From assembly GCA_963971285.1 (NCBI GenBank), contig OZ020255.1:1240001-1304000 (forward strand): DNA of 64,000 nt, written 5' to 3'. Position 1 is the stretch's first letter. The number at the start of each line of letters is the position of its first letter. Source of the stretch: Astropecten irregularis (Eukaryota > Echinodermata > Asteroidea > Paxillosida > Astropectinidae). Positions 1 through 10,103 of the stretch are shown here, one piece after another. A program made the position numbers and the translations under genes. Under the pieces are notes generated by a model, which saw only the letters and a program-made list of their open reading frames with translations, did not search any database and had not been told where the DNA came from.

Positions 1-14
1 CCAATGATCTGTAG

Positions 15-240
15 GGCAAAAGGGTGTATCTTGTGTTACACAATTCATATTGCATGTTTCTGTTTTAGCAAAGAAATGTATCTGAAGTTACGATGAATGA
101 CCTTAATGAGAAATCACATGCTAGCTTTAAAACGATGCATCGTACGAACTTGAGATTTCGCCCAATGGAAAAAGCGCCCTCACTTACCCAAAACAGTTTT
201 AATCTGAAAAATGGTGTAAATTGAGTTACACCCTTTTGCC
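15..240. repeat. Short foldback (inverted-repeat) element
   Basis: A perfect 14-bp inverted repeat (GGCAAAAGGGTGTA at 15-28 and its complement at 227-240) encloses about 200 bp. It lies in what would be the first intron of the minus-strand gene whose first exon is at 442-511. No coding content is seen. Confidence 0.6.
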
Positions 241-441
241 ATCACAGGGCCGCCGGAGTCCAAGCTGAGATTGTTGAATGAAAACTTCCATAGTACATGC
301 ATGTTTCTATACACCGACAAGCAATGTTTTTTGGGGGTAAATAAGTTACGACTGTTCCAAATCAACGGTTCACAAATTAGCGAATTAAAACATTATCAAA
401 TTGAAGCATATACAAGTTTTTCACGCAAAAGATCAACTTAC

Positions 442-511
442 TCAGAGTAAATACGAAGAATGCGGTGAATTGGAGAAGACAGACGATTTTGTACAGAGTG
501 CGTGTGTCCAT
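442..511 (-). CDS. First (membrane-anchor) exon of a GT77-like glycosyltransferase, gene cut by left edge
   Basis: Read on the minus strand, an ATG at 511 opens a 23-codon exon starting MDTRTLYKIV. It has a short basic tail then a hydrophobic run (CLLQFTAFFVFTL) and stops one base into a codon at a consensus GTAAGT donor. Length (70 nt), phase 1 and sequence match the first exons of genes C, D and E in this window almost residue for residue. The stem and catalytic exon should lie left of base 1, so only the cytosolic tail and signal anchor are visible. The sequence just upstream (about 535-595) also resembles the sequence upstream of the C and D first exons. Whether the gene is intact cannot be judged. 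Confidence 0.7.
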
Positions 512-625
512 CGTTTCCACACAATTAGTACCCTAGGAGGAAATAAAGAGGATTTTCTTATTTGAGAACTTGCAATCGGCGTACAAACTACGCTGTCGCA
601 TCTCATCATCCATTAAGCCTGCTGC

Positions 626-826
626 ACACAAGCGCCAAGTGCGTACGAATGAACTTTTACGTATACGCACTTGGCGCTCGTGTGCGGACTTTGGCGTACG
701 CACTTGGCTCTCGTGTGAGGGCTTTGGCGTACGCACTTGGCTCTCGTGTGCAGACTTTGGCGTACGCACTTGGCGCTCTTGTGCAGACTTTGGAGTACGC
801 ACTTGGCGCTTTTGTGCGGCAGGCTT
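626..826. repeat. 33-bp minisatellite with a head inverted copy
   Basis: About five copies of a 33-bp unit (core GTACGCACTTGGCGCTCGTG then TGCGGACTTTGGC) run from about 658 to 826. An inverted copy at 626-648 can form a hairpin with the first unit. The period is a multiple of three, so open frames through it are an artefact. It lies about 115 bp upstream of the left-edge anchor exon. Confidence 0.8.
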
Positions 827-859
827 TATGGAATGAGTTGCCCTCCTCTGACCAACCTC

Positions 860-1215
860 TCTATTCGTCCGAATCTCAAATAAGTTGGGACAATTGGTCT
901 TGTTGTGGACCTGTTGATTTTCAAATTGACTGCCAGCTCAATGTAATGTAAATCACTCCCTTCCAATGCATCAATCAGCCGTTCCCGATCAACATCAAGA
1001 TATTCTCGCGTATAACGCCAACAACCTGCCTTTGTTTTTGAGGATTCTCCAGTTATACAAGCAACCGTTACCAGGAAATTAATAAAAGTGAATTTACTGA
1101 AAGAAGTTAACCATTTTATACCCTTTTAAATCTTGCGGCACAGCACAGCCATAATTACAACTTACAAACGCCAAATTTGCTGAACATTCGCAGAAATGCC
1201 TGCCCCAAAACGAAT
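860..1215. other. Intergenic, nothing recognised
   Basis: I see no coding exon, RNA gene or clear repeat in this stretch. The open frames are short and lack family resemblance. Confidence 0.5.
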
Positions 1216-1221
1216 TCGATT

Positions 1222-1345
1222 GACAATACGCACGCTGCCAAAAGCCGTTGTGTGAATTTGAATGCTGTTCGAATAGAATTTTAAATTGAAAGGCGATTCT
1301 TTTTAATCGCTTATGAACATTTGCTTGCACATGAAGTGAAAATTG
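1222..1345. repeat. Interspersed repeat, inverted partner at 44560-44680
   Basis: This stretch (GCTGCCAAAAGCCGTTG ... GCACATGAAGTGAAA) matches, in opposite orientation, the segment at 44560-44680. Both carry the AGGCGATTCTTTTTAATCGC region and the AATGCTGTTCGAAT box. The element class is unknown. Confidence 0.6.
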
Positions 1346-1673
1346 AATGACTATTTTGATGTGTTTGCAGTTTCACGTGGAATGGGATGACGCAACGTTT
1401 AAAAAGTCCGTTTATTTGCGGAACATGGCCAGGATAATATTAATAATAGAAACTGTAAAGTGTGACATTTCCAAAGACTATTGTTCCCTCCGTGTGCTAC
1501 GTATATTGTCTCCTGCTTTTACTCAACCCCTGCCCTTTACGCTTGACTGGTTTTACATGAAAAATTCACCACCAGGATGCCATTATCCGTGTTCATTACT
1601 AATGTGGGCTTGCATGCTTGGCGCCGTACTATAGTGGTTTTTCCACTTACATTTATTCCCACAAAAATATTGA

Positions 1674-2376
1674 TTAAAGGTGATATCATACTTTGGTTTT
1701 TGACAAAGAAATACAGATTCATGGGCAGAAATATCAAGACAGATACGGTAACGATCATCTGTGAAAATTTAAGCCCCATACGGCGCCCACTTTTTGAGAA
1801 AACAGTTAAATACGGCCACAGTATTTCTTAAGTCTTCTCTCTTTTATTTTTGATCTTATGTTTTACTCTTTTCTGGATAAATACAGCATTTCATGCGGAA
1901 AAATGTAAACGGTATGTTTCTACCAGCACCATCTTTATACCCGCTGTAAGTTATACGTAAATCTGTGAACATTTCTGTTTTGGCTTCTTACCAAAGTTAT
2001 CATACTACCTTTAAAGTTAGTATACTTTGGTAGCATACCGAAACCGAAATCTTCACAGATTTACCTATTACTTACAGGGTATACAGATGGTGATGGTAGA
2101 AATATGCCGTTAAAATTGTTCTGCCTGAAAATAATGCTGTATTTATCCAGAAAAACGGTACAATCGGTGACCAATTTTTGGGGGATCTTTTAAAGATCAA
2201 CAATAAAAGTGAAAAGACTTAAGAAATACTGTGGCCGTTTTTCACTGTTTTCTCAAAAAGTGGCCACCGTATGGGACTGAAATTTTCACAGATGATTGTT
2301 ACTGTATCTTCCTTGATATTTCTGCACATGAATCTATATTTCATTGACAAAAACCAAAGTATGATATAACCTTTAA
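1674..2376. repeat. Two head-to-head copies of the AAAGGTAGTATCATACTTTGG MITE family
   Basis: Copy one runs 1674-2014 and copy two about 2009-2376 in opposite orientation, sharing the TTAAAG at their junction. Each has termini of the form TTAAAGG...ATCATACTTTGG. Each also carries the internal blocks seen in the other members: a TCATGGGCA/ATCAAG block, an ACAGTGAAAACGG block and a GGTATGTTTCTACCA block. Together they form a roughly 700-bp imperfect palindrome. This is the most abundant repeat family in the window. Confidence 0.75.
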
Positions 2377-2652
2377 TAAGGAATGGCATGTACAATATAA
2401 TTATTGTATTACGGTTGGCACAAAATGAAATGGAGGTTTACTATTTTAATATTAGCACAGGCTAAGGTGTCTACACTACTAAACATAAACTGAGGTTTAC
2501 TTTTTTACAGCACCAGCTGCGGGTTATCTCATTGGTTAAACCTCTTTGAGTTATGGATCGATAAGGCCTGGGTAGCTCTCGATAAACCTCCCAGGTCATA
2601 GACTAGATCGTACAGACTAAACCTCGACACTGTATAGCCCTTTTCCAAACCT

Positions 2653-2709
<57 letters not shown>

Positions 2710-2711
2710 TT

Positions 2712-2799
<88 letters not shown>

Positions 2800-2801
2800 A
2801 T

Positions 2802-2838
<37 letters not shown>
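2653..2838. repeat. Expanded (GGCTCC)n array
   Basis: Roughly thirty near-perfect copies of GGCTCC with only two or three substitutions. The minus strand reads as Glu-Pro or Arg-Ser dipeptide repeats depending on frame; these are not genes. It is an expansion of the hexamer found a few times in the termini of sister elements. Confidence 0.9.
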
Positions 2839-2979
2839 AAGCTCCATTTCGTGAATCCATTATACAAATTACAGGTAGGCCTATCAAAATAGAGATTCTA
2901 GGGCTGCGATTCGGAAGTAGATACTCTATTTTGAACAAGTAAACTGACCTTCAGCTTCAATGAAATGCCACAACCTATA

Positions 2980-3415
2980 CAGGGTGTCCCAGAAAAAAAC
3001 GCAACACTGTGTCGGGACCCATTTTGTTAAAAGTAAAGTGTTAACCACTTCAAGATTCGGATATGTGATACAGCCATGTCTTGCCTATCACCATGTAGAA
3101 TTTGAGCATATTGGAGCTCAAATTGCCGAAAATATGACCAATTGAAAAAGTTCTCCTTAAAAACAAATGTGCAAGGATAACATGCATAGTGGTCAATATA
3201 CACATAATGTGTATAAAAGAAAGATGGAAATCAGGTTTTGAGGTTGGGTGATTCAGTCTTAGTTTTTTCACTCAATTTCCGTCCAATTTGGTTCAAATTC
3301 TACATGGTGATAGCCAAGACATGGTTGTATCACATATCTGAATCTTGAATTGATAAACAGTTTAATTGTCATATAATAGTTCCGACGGAAAGTGTTGCGT
3401 TTTGGGGACACCCTG
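2980..3415. mobile_element. Mariner/Tc1-type MITE, copy 1
   Basis: The terminal inverted repeats are CAGGGTGTCCCAGAAAAAAA and, at the other end, TTTTGGGGACACCCTG. They are flanked by TA on both sides (2978-2979 and 3416-3417), the target duplication typical of Tc1/mariner. It is about 436 bp long with no transposase frame, hence non-autonomous. Sister copies lie at 6554-7299 and 38409-38820. Confidence 0.8.
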
Positions 3416-3528
3416 TACACGTACATTTTCAGCCGACAGCGCCGGAGCTGGAGCCGGAGCCAGAGCCTGAGCCGAAATTTGGAAAAGGAACATCTTAAAT
3501 CTAACTATAAACCTCTCAGCCTATACAC

Positions 3529-3749
3529 TGGGGCCAATTTCATAGAGCCGCTTAAGCACAAAATTTGTTTAAGCATGAAAAGTCTTCCTTGATCAAACTT
3601 TTGACATGTATTTGGCCATTGATTGCTGTGCATAACATTCACAAGTACATGTGGTTTTGGCTGCACTGGCATACTGATTTTATTTACCAAGGTTTCTGGT
3701 GCTTAAGCAATTAAATTTGGTGCTTAGCAGCTCTATGAAATTGGCCCCA
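3529..3749. repeat. Foldback element with GGGGCCAATTTCATAGAGC termini
   Basis: The inverted ends are TGGGGCCAATTTCATAGAGC and GCTCTATGAAATTGGCCCCA, about 220 bp apart, with GCTTAAGCAC-type inner repeats. Related right halves occur at 17937-18132 and 35326-35549. Confidence 0.75.
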
Positions 3750-3784
3750 GACCACACGATTAACCCTCTCGTCACACAATCCCT

Positions 3785-4132
3785 TGCATATTAAAGGCAT
3801 AATACATGATTGGTAAATTTGATTTGTCATGGGATAAAAACAAACCTATGAAATTTCCATCTCACACCACCATCGGAAACTGTAGAAAGCAATGAAAAAA
3901 CGCTCACGGTTTTTCAAATTCATTTATAAGATTTTTGATCTCACCCAGAGATCGAAACAGTTTTCGGTTTTGGTTTTACTAATTTTCTGGATGGATACAG
4001 CATTCCGACTGCAAATGTTTTAACGGTATGTTTCTACCACCACCATCTTCATATCCTAAAAGTTATACGTAAATCTGTGAATATTCTGTTGGAGTATAAT
4101 GTTACCAATCCTGTACTGTACCTTTAATGCAG
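3785..4132. repeat. AAAGG-family MITE, longer subfamily, diverged
   Basis: It contains the ATACATGATTGGTAAA block, the GATCTCACCCAGAGATC block, the AACGGTATGTTTCTACCACC block and ends near CTGTACTGTACCTTTAA. These blocks recur in the same order at 32440-32788 and 34725-35069. Confidence 0.55.
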
Positions 4133-4331
4133 ACAGTAGGCCTACTCTGTGTCTCACTAATAATAATTATTTTGCTTAGTCAACGGTCGCTTACCATAGG
4201 TTGAACTTGGAAGTCCTTCGATTCTTTGTATACCGGTAAACAACCACGTCACGGGTCCGCTTCGGCACACTGCTACGAATATACTACACGCGATCGGCAC
4301 CAAAACAAAAACGCGTACAACATCCCACACT

Positions 4332-4472
4332 GGCTGATTTCACCAAACTCATCGTAACTTACAATCAATCATAGAACGTATCTAAGATAGCAGCCCTACG
4401 TATAGGATACCATGGGTTATCCCTCGTAACTCGAGTTACGATCGATCGTAGGGGTTGGTGAAATCGACCACT
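4332..4472. repeat. Foldback element with GATTTCACCAAAC termini
   Basis: The inverted ends are GATTTCACCAAACTC and GGTTGGTGAAATC, with inner ACTCGAGTTACGATCGATCG palindromes. Relatives are at 19213-19290, 30743-31125 and 53005-53140. Confidence 0.6.
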
Positions 4473-4858
4473 ATTGATGGTTTCCTCACTGATAAACCTC
4501 ACGCACATGAACTCACACACGATGTTTACTAACCAGTGGCTAAATGGCAACTGAAACTGTAAACTAAAGACAGCGTTAGGGCGCCCTCTGGGCAATGTTA
4601 CAAATTAGGTTTGCCTCCGATGGTGAGCATACCACGCCGTGCCACGCATTGTCTTCTGCATCAGTACTGAGCCTACTCCTCCCAGTATCAAGTGTGATTG
4701 GATTTACGCAAGAGATTAAGCATCTCATCAGACTGATATTCATATCCACATCTAATTGTACATTACATGCATTTGGTGCCGTATACACACCACGCAATTG
4801 GATACTGTGAAGTCTCCAAATAATTGCCAGATTTTAGCACATCATCACACGTGAGAAG

Positions 4859-6185
4859 ATGGCGTCGGCACAGCATGTTGATAAAGTCTTGTTCTTCGTT
4901 CTATCATGTGGCTGCATCATCTTTCTCATCAGTAAGTCAACTTGGAAACAAAAGGCTTTATTTGCTTATTAACTGTTGCGTCTTCTTTATTTTGCTGGTT
5001 TGTAATTTATTTCATGAGTCATCGTGGACTGGTCGACCTCGTTCATGTTTGGGCGTGGAGAGTCAGTGTCTGTCTCTATTTACTGCACAACCGTGCAAGT
5101 TTGTAACTCAGAACGAAACAACTCTGGAGCCCGATAGGTAATAACATTCGTATATTTCTTTGTTTCTTTGTCAAGATGTGACGATCGTGTATTTTTGTTT
5201 ATTTATCGCAGATCTTTCGCAGAAACAATATATCAAACTTACTCCAGTCGCCAGTGCTGATCGACATGCCTACGATTTAGACGTCTGCAAATGTAAAACG
5301 CACAGCATGATCTTTGGCTCCTCATCAACGCACAACGCGACATTGGGCTCCCCAACAGCCCGTGGACCACTGACCAACTGCAGCATAGATGACATCAAGA
5401 AGCGTCCCGGTGTGGTCCTGCTGACCACAGCTAATCTGGCCTTTCTGGACGTGGCCATCAACATGCTGCTGAGTATCAAAAAGACAGGAGTCTGCGTCAA
5501 CACTACCTTCATCGCAGAAGACAAGACAGTCTATAAGCAGATGACCACGAGGGCAAAGGATGACCCGACACTGAACGTGCTCTTGACCGATTCTGGAGAG
5601 ATGGACGCCATAGAGCATCCACGTGGTGATCGAAGCCAGTACTACGGCCTGATGAATAAGCGTCAAGCCTACATCCTTAGGCTTCTTAAGCAAGGATATG
5701 AAGTTCTCTTCAGTGACGCTGACACATTTTGGTTCAGAGACCCATTTCCTTTCTTCAAGGGAGACTTCGATATTTCCTTGATAGACACTAGAAATCCTTT
5801 CGGAGTGCGGACGTCTAGATCCAATTTCTGCGCTGGTTTCATTTACTTCAAGCCAACTAATGCCAGCCTGAAGCTTGTAACAAACTGGACGAATACAATG
5901 CAGGCTAACAACAAGAAGATAAGATACCCAATGGATCAAAAAGTGCTCAACGACCTCTTGAAAAACAACAAACCAGTCTATGTCAACATCAAGCCCTTGG
6001 ACACCAACATTTTTCCGTGGGGTCCAAAGTTTTACTCCCTACTCGACAAGAAGGCCAACTACTCGACTGTCATGATGCACGCTGCCAGCATCCGTGGACA
6101 CACGGTCAAAGTCACTAAGTTCAAGAGTTCCAACATGTGGCTGGTCAACAAATCGACCGAGGAATTGTTGGAGGAACTGTTATGA
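4859..6185 (+). CDS. Gene A: type II membrane nucleotide-diphospho-sugar transferase (GT77-like)
   Basis: Two exons, 4859-4931 and 5212-6185, give 347 residues. Exon 1 starts MASAQHVDKV, followed by a hydrophobic anchor (LFFVLSCGCIIFLI), and ends at GTAAGT. Exon 2 begins after TTTATCGCAG; the junction codon is Asn in phase 1. The stem holds a C-x-C (DVCKCK). The catalytic domain starts at RGPLTNCS and carries a D-A-D motif at residues 193-195 in LFSDADTFWFRDPF, the metal and sugar-nucleotide site expected of this fold. Several N-x-S/T sequons support Golgi-lumen orientation. By family (PF03407, as in plant RGXT xylosyltransferases) it should be a retaining glycosyltransferase; the donor and acceptor are unknown. 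Exon 2 alone stays open upstream to 5160, but that start would lose the anchor. Closest paralogues here are B and G. Confidence 0.88.
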
Positions 6186-6550
6186 GTTTGGACGAATTCT
6201 GTTTATACTTTATCGCAATGCAGATTCAGTGTTCAGTTTTCGGTATTCTCAAGTATATATCAAGTTATAGCTATACGGAAGTTGTAAAATTACAGTTGAA
6301 TAGAACGCGATTGGTGGTCTTAAAACTAAGTCGTAATGTGTTATTTTGTAGATAAACGTTTACTGTGAATGAAATGTAACACATTCAATCTATTTTGCAC
6401 AACTGAAAGTATCGGATTTGCCGATTAAATGGTTTAAAAACAAAGACATGTGTACAAAATGTGAATCGGTTAAGAGGCTGTTCATCATTTAAATTTGTCG
6501 TTTTGTAAAACCAAAACAAAGTAAACAATAATTATTACTATGATCAACCT
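6186..6550. other. 3' flank of gene A, nothing recognised
   Basis: AT-rich sequence expected to include the gene A 3' UTR. No canonical AATAAA close to the stop is evident, so the cleavage site is not placed. Confidence 0.4.
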
Positions 6551-6553
6551 ATA

Positions 6554-7299
6554 CAGCGTGTCCCACAAAACCGTAACACTTTGTTGGGATCATGGGTGTC
6601 GATCCCGGGGGGATGGGGAGGATATATCCCCCACAACATTTGAGCTGGGGGGATGGCGTGTATTATCATCCCCCAAAATATTTCGAGGTTGAATGTCATT
6701 CAAGTTTACTGTATAAAATTTTTACATGATCCTTGTTGTTGTTTTTAGTCTTCGCAGTGTTTAATTCTTCTGAATATCATTTTTAAATGCTCTAAAATGC
6801 GACTTTTCATCTCTGTTTTTATTAAAAAGTCCCTGGTTTGGGAGGGGGTATCCCACCTCCTACAACCTCCCCGCTCGGTCGCTTCGCTCCCTCGCATAGG
6901 ACACCAAAATCACCGTCAATCATCCCCCCAATCATGAAAAAAAAATCGACACCTATGGTTGGGATTCATTATGTTCAAATTGAACTGTTTATCACTTCAA
7001 TATTCAGTTATATGATACGACCATGAGTTGGCTATCACCATGTAGAATTTAAGCAAAAAAGTGGTCAATTCACACGTAATGTGTATTGACGAAAAGATGA
7101 AAATCTGATTTTAAGGTTCGATAATTCAGTCTTAGTTTTCCACTCAATTTCTGTCCAATTAAGCTCAAATTCTACATGGTGATAGCCAAGACACGGTTGT
7201 ATGACATATCTGATTCTTGAAGTAGTAAACAGTTTAATTTTATTATAATGGCTCTCGACACAAAGTGTTGCATTTTTTTTTTGGGGGGGGGACACGCTG
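6554..7299. mobile_element. Mariner/Tc1-type MITE, copy 2, split by another MITE
   Basis: The termini CAGCGTGTCCCACAAAA and GGGGGGGGACACGCTG are flanked by TA (6552-6553, 7300-7301). Internally it matches the copies at 2980 and 38409. It is interrupted at 6591-6957 by a second element with its own 8-bp target duplication. Without the insert it is about 370 bp. Confidence 0.8.
6591..6957. mobile_element. hAT-like MITE nested in the mariner MITE
   Basis: The ends CATGGGTGTCGAT and (complement of the right end) CATAGGTGTCGAT are 12/13 identical. It is flanked by perfect 8-bp direct repeats GTTGGGAT at 6583-6590 and 6958-6965, the duplication length of hAT elements. It is 367 bp, G/C-run rich, and has no transposase frame. 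Confidence 0.75.
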
Positions 7300-7495
7300 T
7301 ATAGCGCAAACACTATACAAATTATTCTACTGTACTGCACAGAGCTCCAGATATGATGAATAATGATATTTCAAAACATAAACAGATGGTTATTTACGAA
7401 TGTGGTAAATTCATGGGCTGTGTATACAAAATGAACGATCGCCAAGAGTTCGTTTGTTTTATTTGATGGTATTTGTAAAAGAGAGCAAATACATG

Positions 7496-7875
7496 TAGGA
7501 TTTGCAAAGATGTGCGTTTTGGCTGAATTTGGTACTTAAACAGTAGTGAAGGTCTTAAACTTCCTTACAGACGTTGTTGCATGTACCTTTTTAACGCTTT
7601 GTTCATCTGGATAGCAGAAATACGGCCGAAATAATCTTGCCCCCCTCCGAATCCTTCACGGTTACACCACTCTTTCGAAATGCTAAAAAGATCATTCGGA
7701 CGAACAATCTTTGGAAAAGACACTAAATCTTGATTTCCTTGAAAAACCCAGCATCTGATGAACCAAGATTTCCCATGGTGACTGTTTGCACTGTTTACGA
7801 ACTGTTGAGACCATTTTCTGTCTCAAACTCAAAATGTTTTTTAGGCCTTGCAAATCCTGTACGCTGCCTTTACGC
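7496..7875. repeat. MITE-like repeat, inverted partner at 55992-56387
   Basis: About 380 bp collinear, in opposite orientation, with 55992-56387. Shared blocks include TTTGCAAAGATGTGCG, TCCGAATCCTTCACGGTTAC and CCCATGGTGACTGTTTGCAC. The ends near GTACGCTGCCTTTA and GGATTTGCAAAG are weakly inverted. Open frames across it are not genes. Confidence 0.7.
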
Positions 7876-7919
7876 ACGTTATTATGTCTACATGATTTCA
7901 AGTTTAGCAATTCATTAAC

Positions 7920-9070
7920 GTATTCGGGAGCTAGTACCAAATAAATGGCTGTCTTTTGCTAAGGGGGAGTAAATTTATCAAACTTGTTGCAGCTCGTGAA
8001 TAAAAACAGAAGTTCAAATATTTGTCAGTATTGTACCACAACAAGGTTGTTCGTAACTAATGATTACAACATTTTATTATTATTATTATTTTGATTAATA
8101 GCAATAAGTATCTTATAACACTTCACAGGACGAAGTGTAAAAGTACCCAACCAAACCCAATCCTGACGAAACCACACTTTTGATGAACCATTTACATGGT
8201 TGTTCTCAGATATGCATTTTAAAATCTAGATGACGTGAAAAAGTGCCCCTCCCCAAAAATAAAATGAAATTAATCATTCAAATCAAATAAATCAAATTAA
8301 TTAAAAAACAAATTACAAATGAAAAAAGAACTATCCCAATAGGCCCACGAAAAAAAAAATGAAAAAAGTAGACATTTATGCCCGTTGCAAACATAACATT
8401 AGGCTTTTCCCCATTGATATCAAATACTTCGTCCTAACATATTACGCACCATCTTTAGTTACGATCTTATGTTTTCTGTACATGTACTTATGAAGATGAC
8501 GAAAAGAAAGATCTTCCCTAACATTGGAATTTGGTGAAAGAGTCATGATCCTAGCTCTAGTCACTTTTGAATGAGGGGCTACTTCCTGTTTGACCGGACG
8601 TAGAGGTCACAGAGGTCAATCAATGTGTCACAAAGAAATACCTTGCGTAACATTGACATTTGTGGAAAGAATCAACTTAATAGCTCATACGGTTGATCAT
8701 CTTTAATTGTCTTTTTTTTATGATTTTGATTATTAAATTCAAATCAACCGATGACGTCATGGTGACACACGTTCACGCGGCATATCTACAGTATAGGGAC
8801 TTTGTGTGGACCAAGTTTGGTTTAGATCGACTGCTTAAAAGTGGGTGCTACCAAAACGTGTACAATGTCTATAGGACTGGACGACAAGAAGAGTTAGAGA
8901 AAAAAAAATGAAAAAGAAAAAAAAAACAGAACAAATGCAAAAGCTTTTTCGGTTCGCTCGTGAAAACCACAAATGAAAAAAAAATGAAAGAACACAAGAA
9001 AACAACCAAAAAGTCTCGACTAGGTTTTATATAATACCTCTAAATTGCACCCAAGAAAAGCTGATTTTAA
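7920..9070. other. AT-rich intergenic stretch with poly-A runs
   Basis: No gene is supported. The part from about 8480 to 8990 contains a diverged repeat ending in A-rich runs and a CTTTTTCGGTTCGCTCG box. A similar composition and order occurs at 59100-59310, so it is probably an old interspersed repeat. Confidence 0.45.
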
Positions 9071-9400
9071 GATAATAATAATAATAATATAGACATTTAT
9101 AATGCGCAACATATCCACCCAGAGGGTGCTTAATGTGCTTACTATTATTATCCCTGGTCATCAAGCCCCACTAACATTCCTGAAACAATCTCAACTCCCT
9201 GGGGAGTATACAGCCCCAGCTACTAGTAGAGCGCACGAAGGCTTATTAAGCACACCGTGAAGCCATCTCTACCCTCACATGTACCCATTTACTCCTGGGT
9301 GAAGAGAAGCAACATGTGACAATGCGTCTTGCCCAAGGACGCAAGCACCACTAGCCCATGGCTGGACTCGAACCAGAGTCCTTTAGCATTTTATGGCAGC
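9071..9400. repeat. SINE-like interspersed repeat with (AAT)n and a TpsiC-like box
   Basis: An (AAT)n run at about 9076-9090 is followed by ATTTATAATGCGCAACATA. The far end has GTCTTGCCCAAGGACGCAAG and GGACTCGAACCAGAGTCC, the last resembling a complemented tRNA T-arm. I recognise the general pattern from marine-invertebrate intergenic repeats; exact class not assigned. Confidence 0.5.
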
Positions 9401-10103
9401 TATGACATATGGCATAACGGGCGAATCACAACCACTAACTGCACCTTGTTATTGCGCAAGTCGTGGCAGTTGATCGCCGTTTTAATCACTTTTGTGTGCA
9501 TTTCCCTTGATTTCTTCGTACCGTAACTATAAATAAACAGATTATTCAGAAAAAAACATGCCAAATATGAAATTACACAAAATAAATGTGCACATCATAA
9601 AACTGCGCAGATATATATAAATTTGTAATATACATGTATCAAAAATCACAAAAATGTGCCCAGATATTTCGTGATGTTCATGTCCCTCCTGCGCCATCAT
9701 TCTTTGCTGTCTTGTGCATCAAGAAGAATCATATTCACACTATGATTAATGGAACACGCGCCCCAAGTGTCATGTGTCATGGCGACCTCCATACCTACGA
9801 AACCACACTATTATTATTATGAACGAAAACCTATTCTTCAAAAGGTATGCCACACCTTGACTTACACAATCGAAATTTCTGTATTGGTGGTGTAATGCAA
9901 AAGCCATTCAAAGTGCACGTGCGTGGTATATGTTAGGCCCCCTTACGGGCAGTGCCATATCATAACAATGATACCGTCACTGAGCTCTATAGATCAGTTC
10001 TCACAGGGGATATCGTGTACTTGTTGATGTAGTAAAGGCCAGTTAGACTTGTGATTCCACTTGGCTTATGATTATCTCATCAGTATCTGGCAACAAATCC
10101 AAA

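Larger units (their letters stand above)
2637..3489. repeat. CCGGCT-hexamer foldback element, interrupted by a mariner-type MITE
   Basis: The ends read CCCTTTTCCAAACCTCGGC and, inverted, GAAATTTGGAAAAGG. Just inside each end lies an array of the hexamer GGCTCC (left) or GGAGCC (right). Other copies are at 22054-22306, 25165-25418 and 45331-45573. Here the left array is greatly expanded, and a MITE sits at 2980-3415, inside the conserved core. Confidence 0.75.

Noticed and set aside
533-951. Open frames over the 33-bp minisatellite
   Set aside because: Period is a multiple of three, both strands open; no family resemblance.
2529-2867. Minus-strand Arg-Ser and Glu-Pro repeat frames
   Set aside because: They are translations of the (GGCTCC)n array; no flanking coding signal or splice support.
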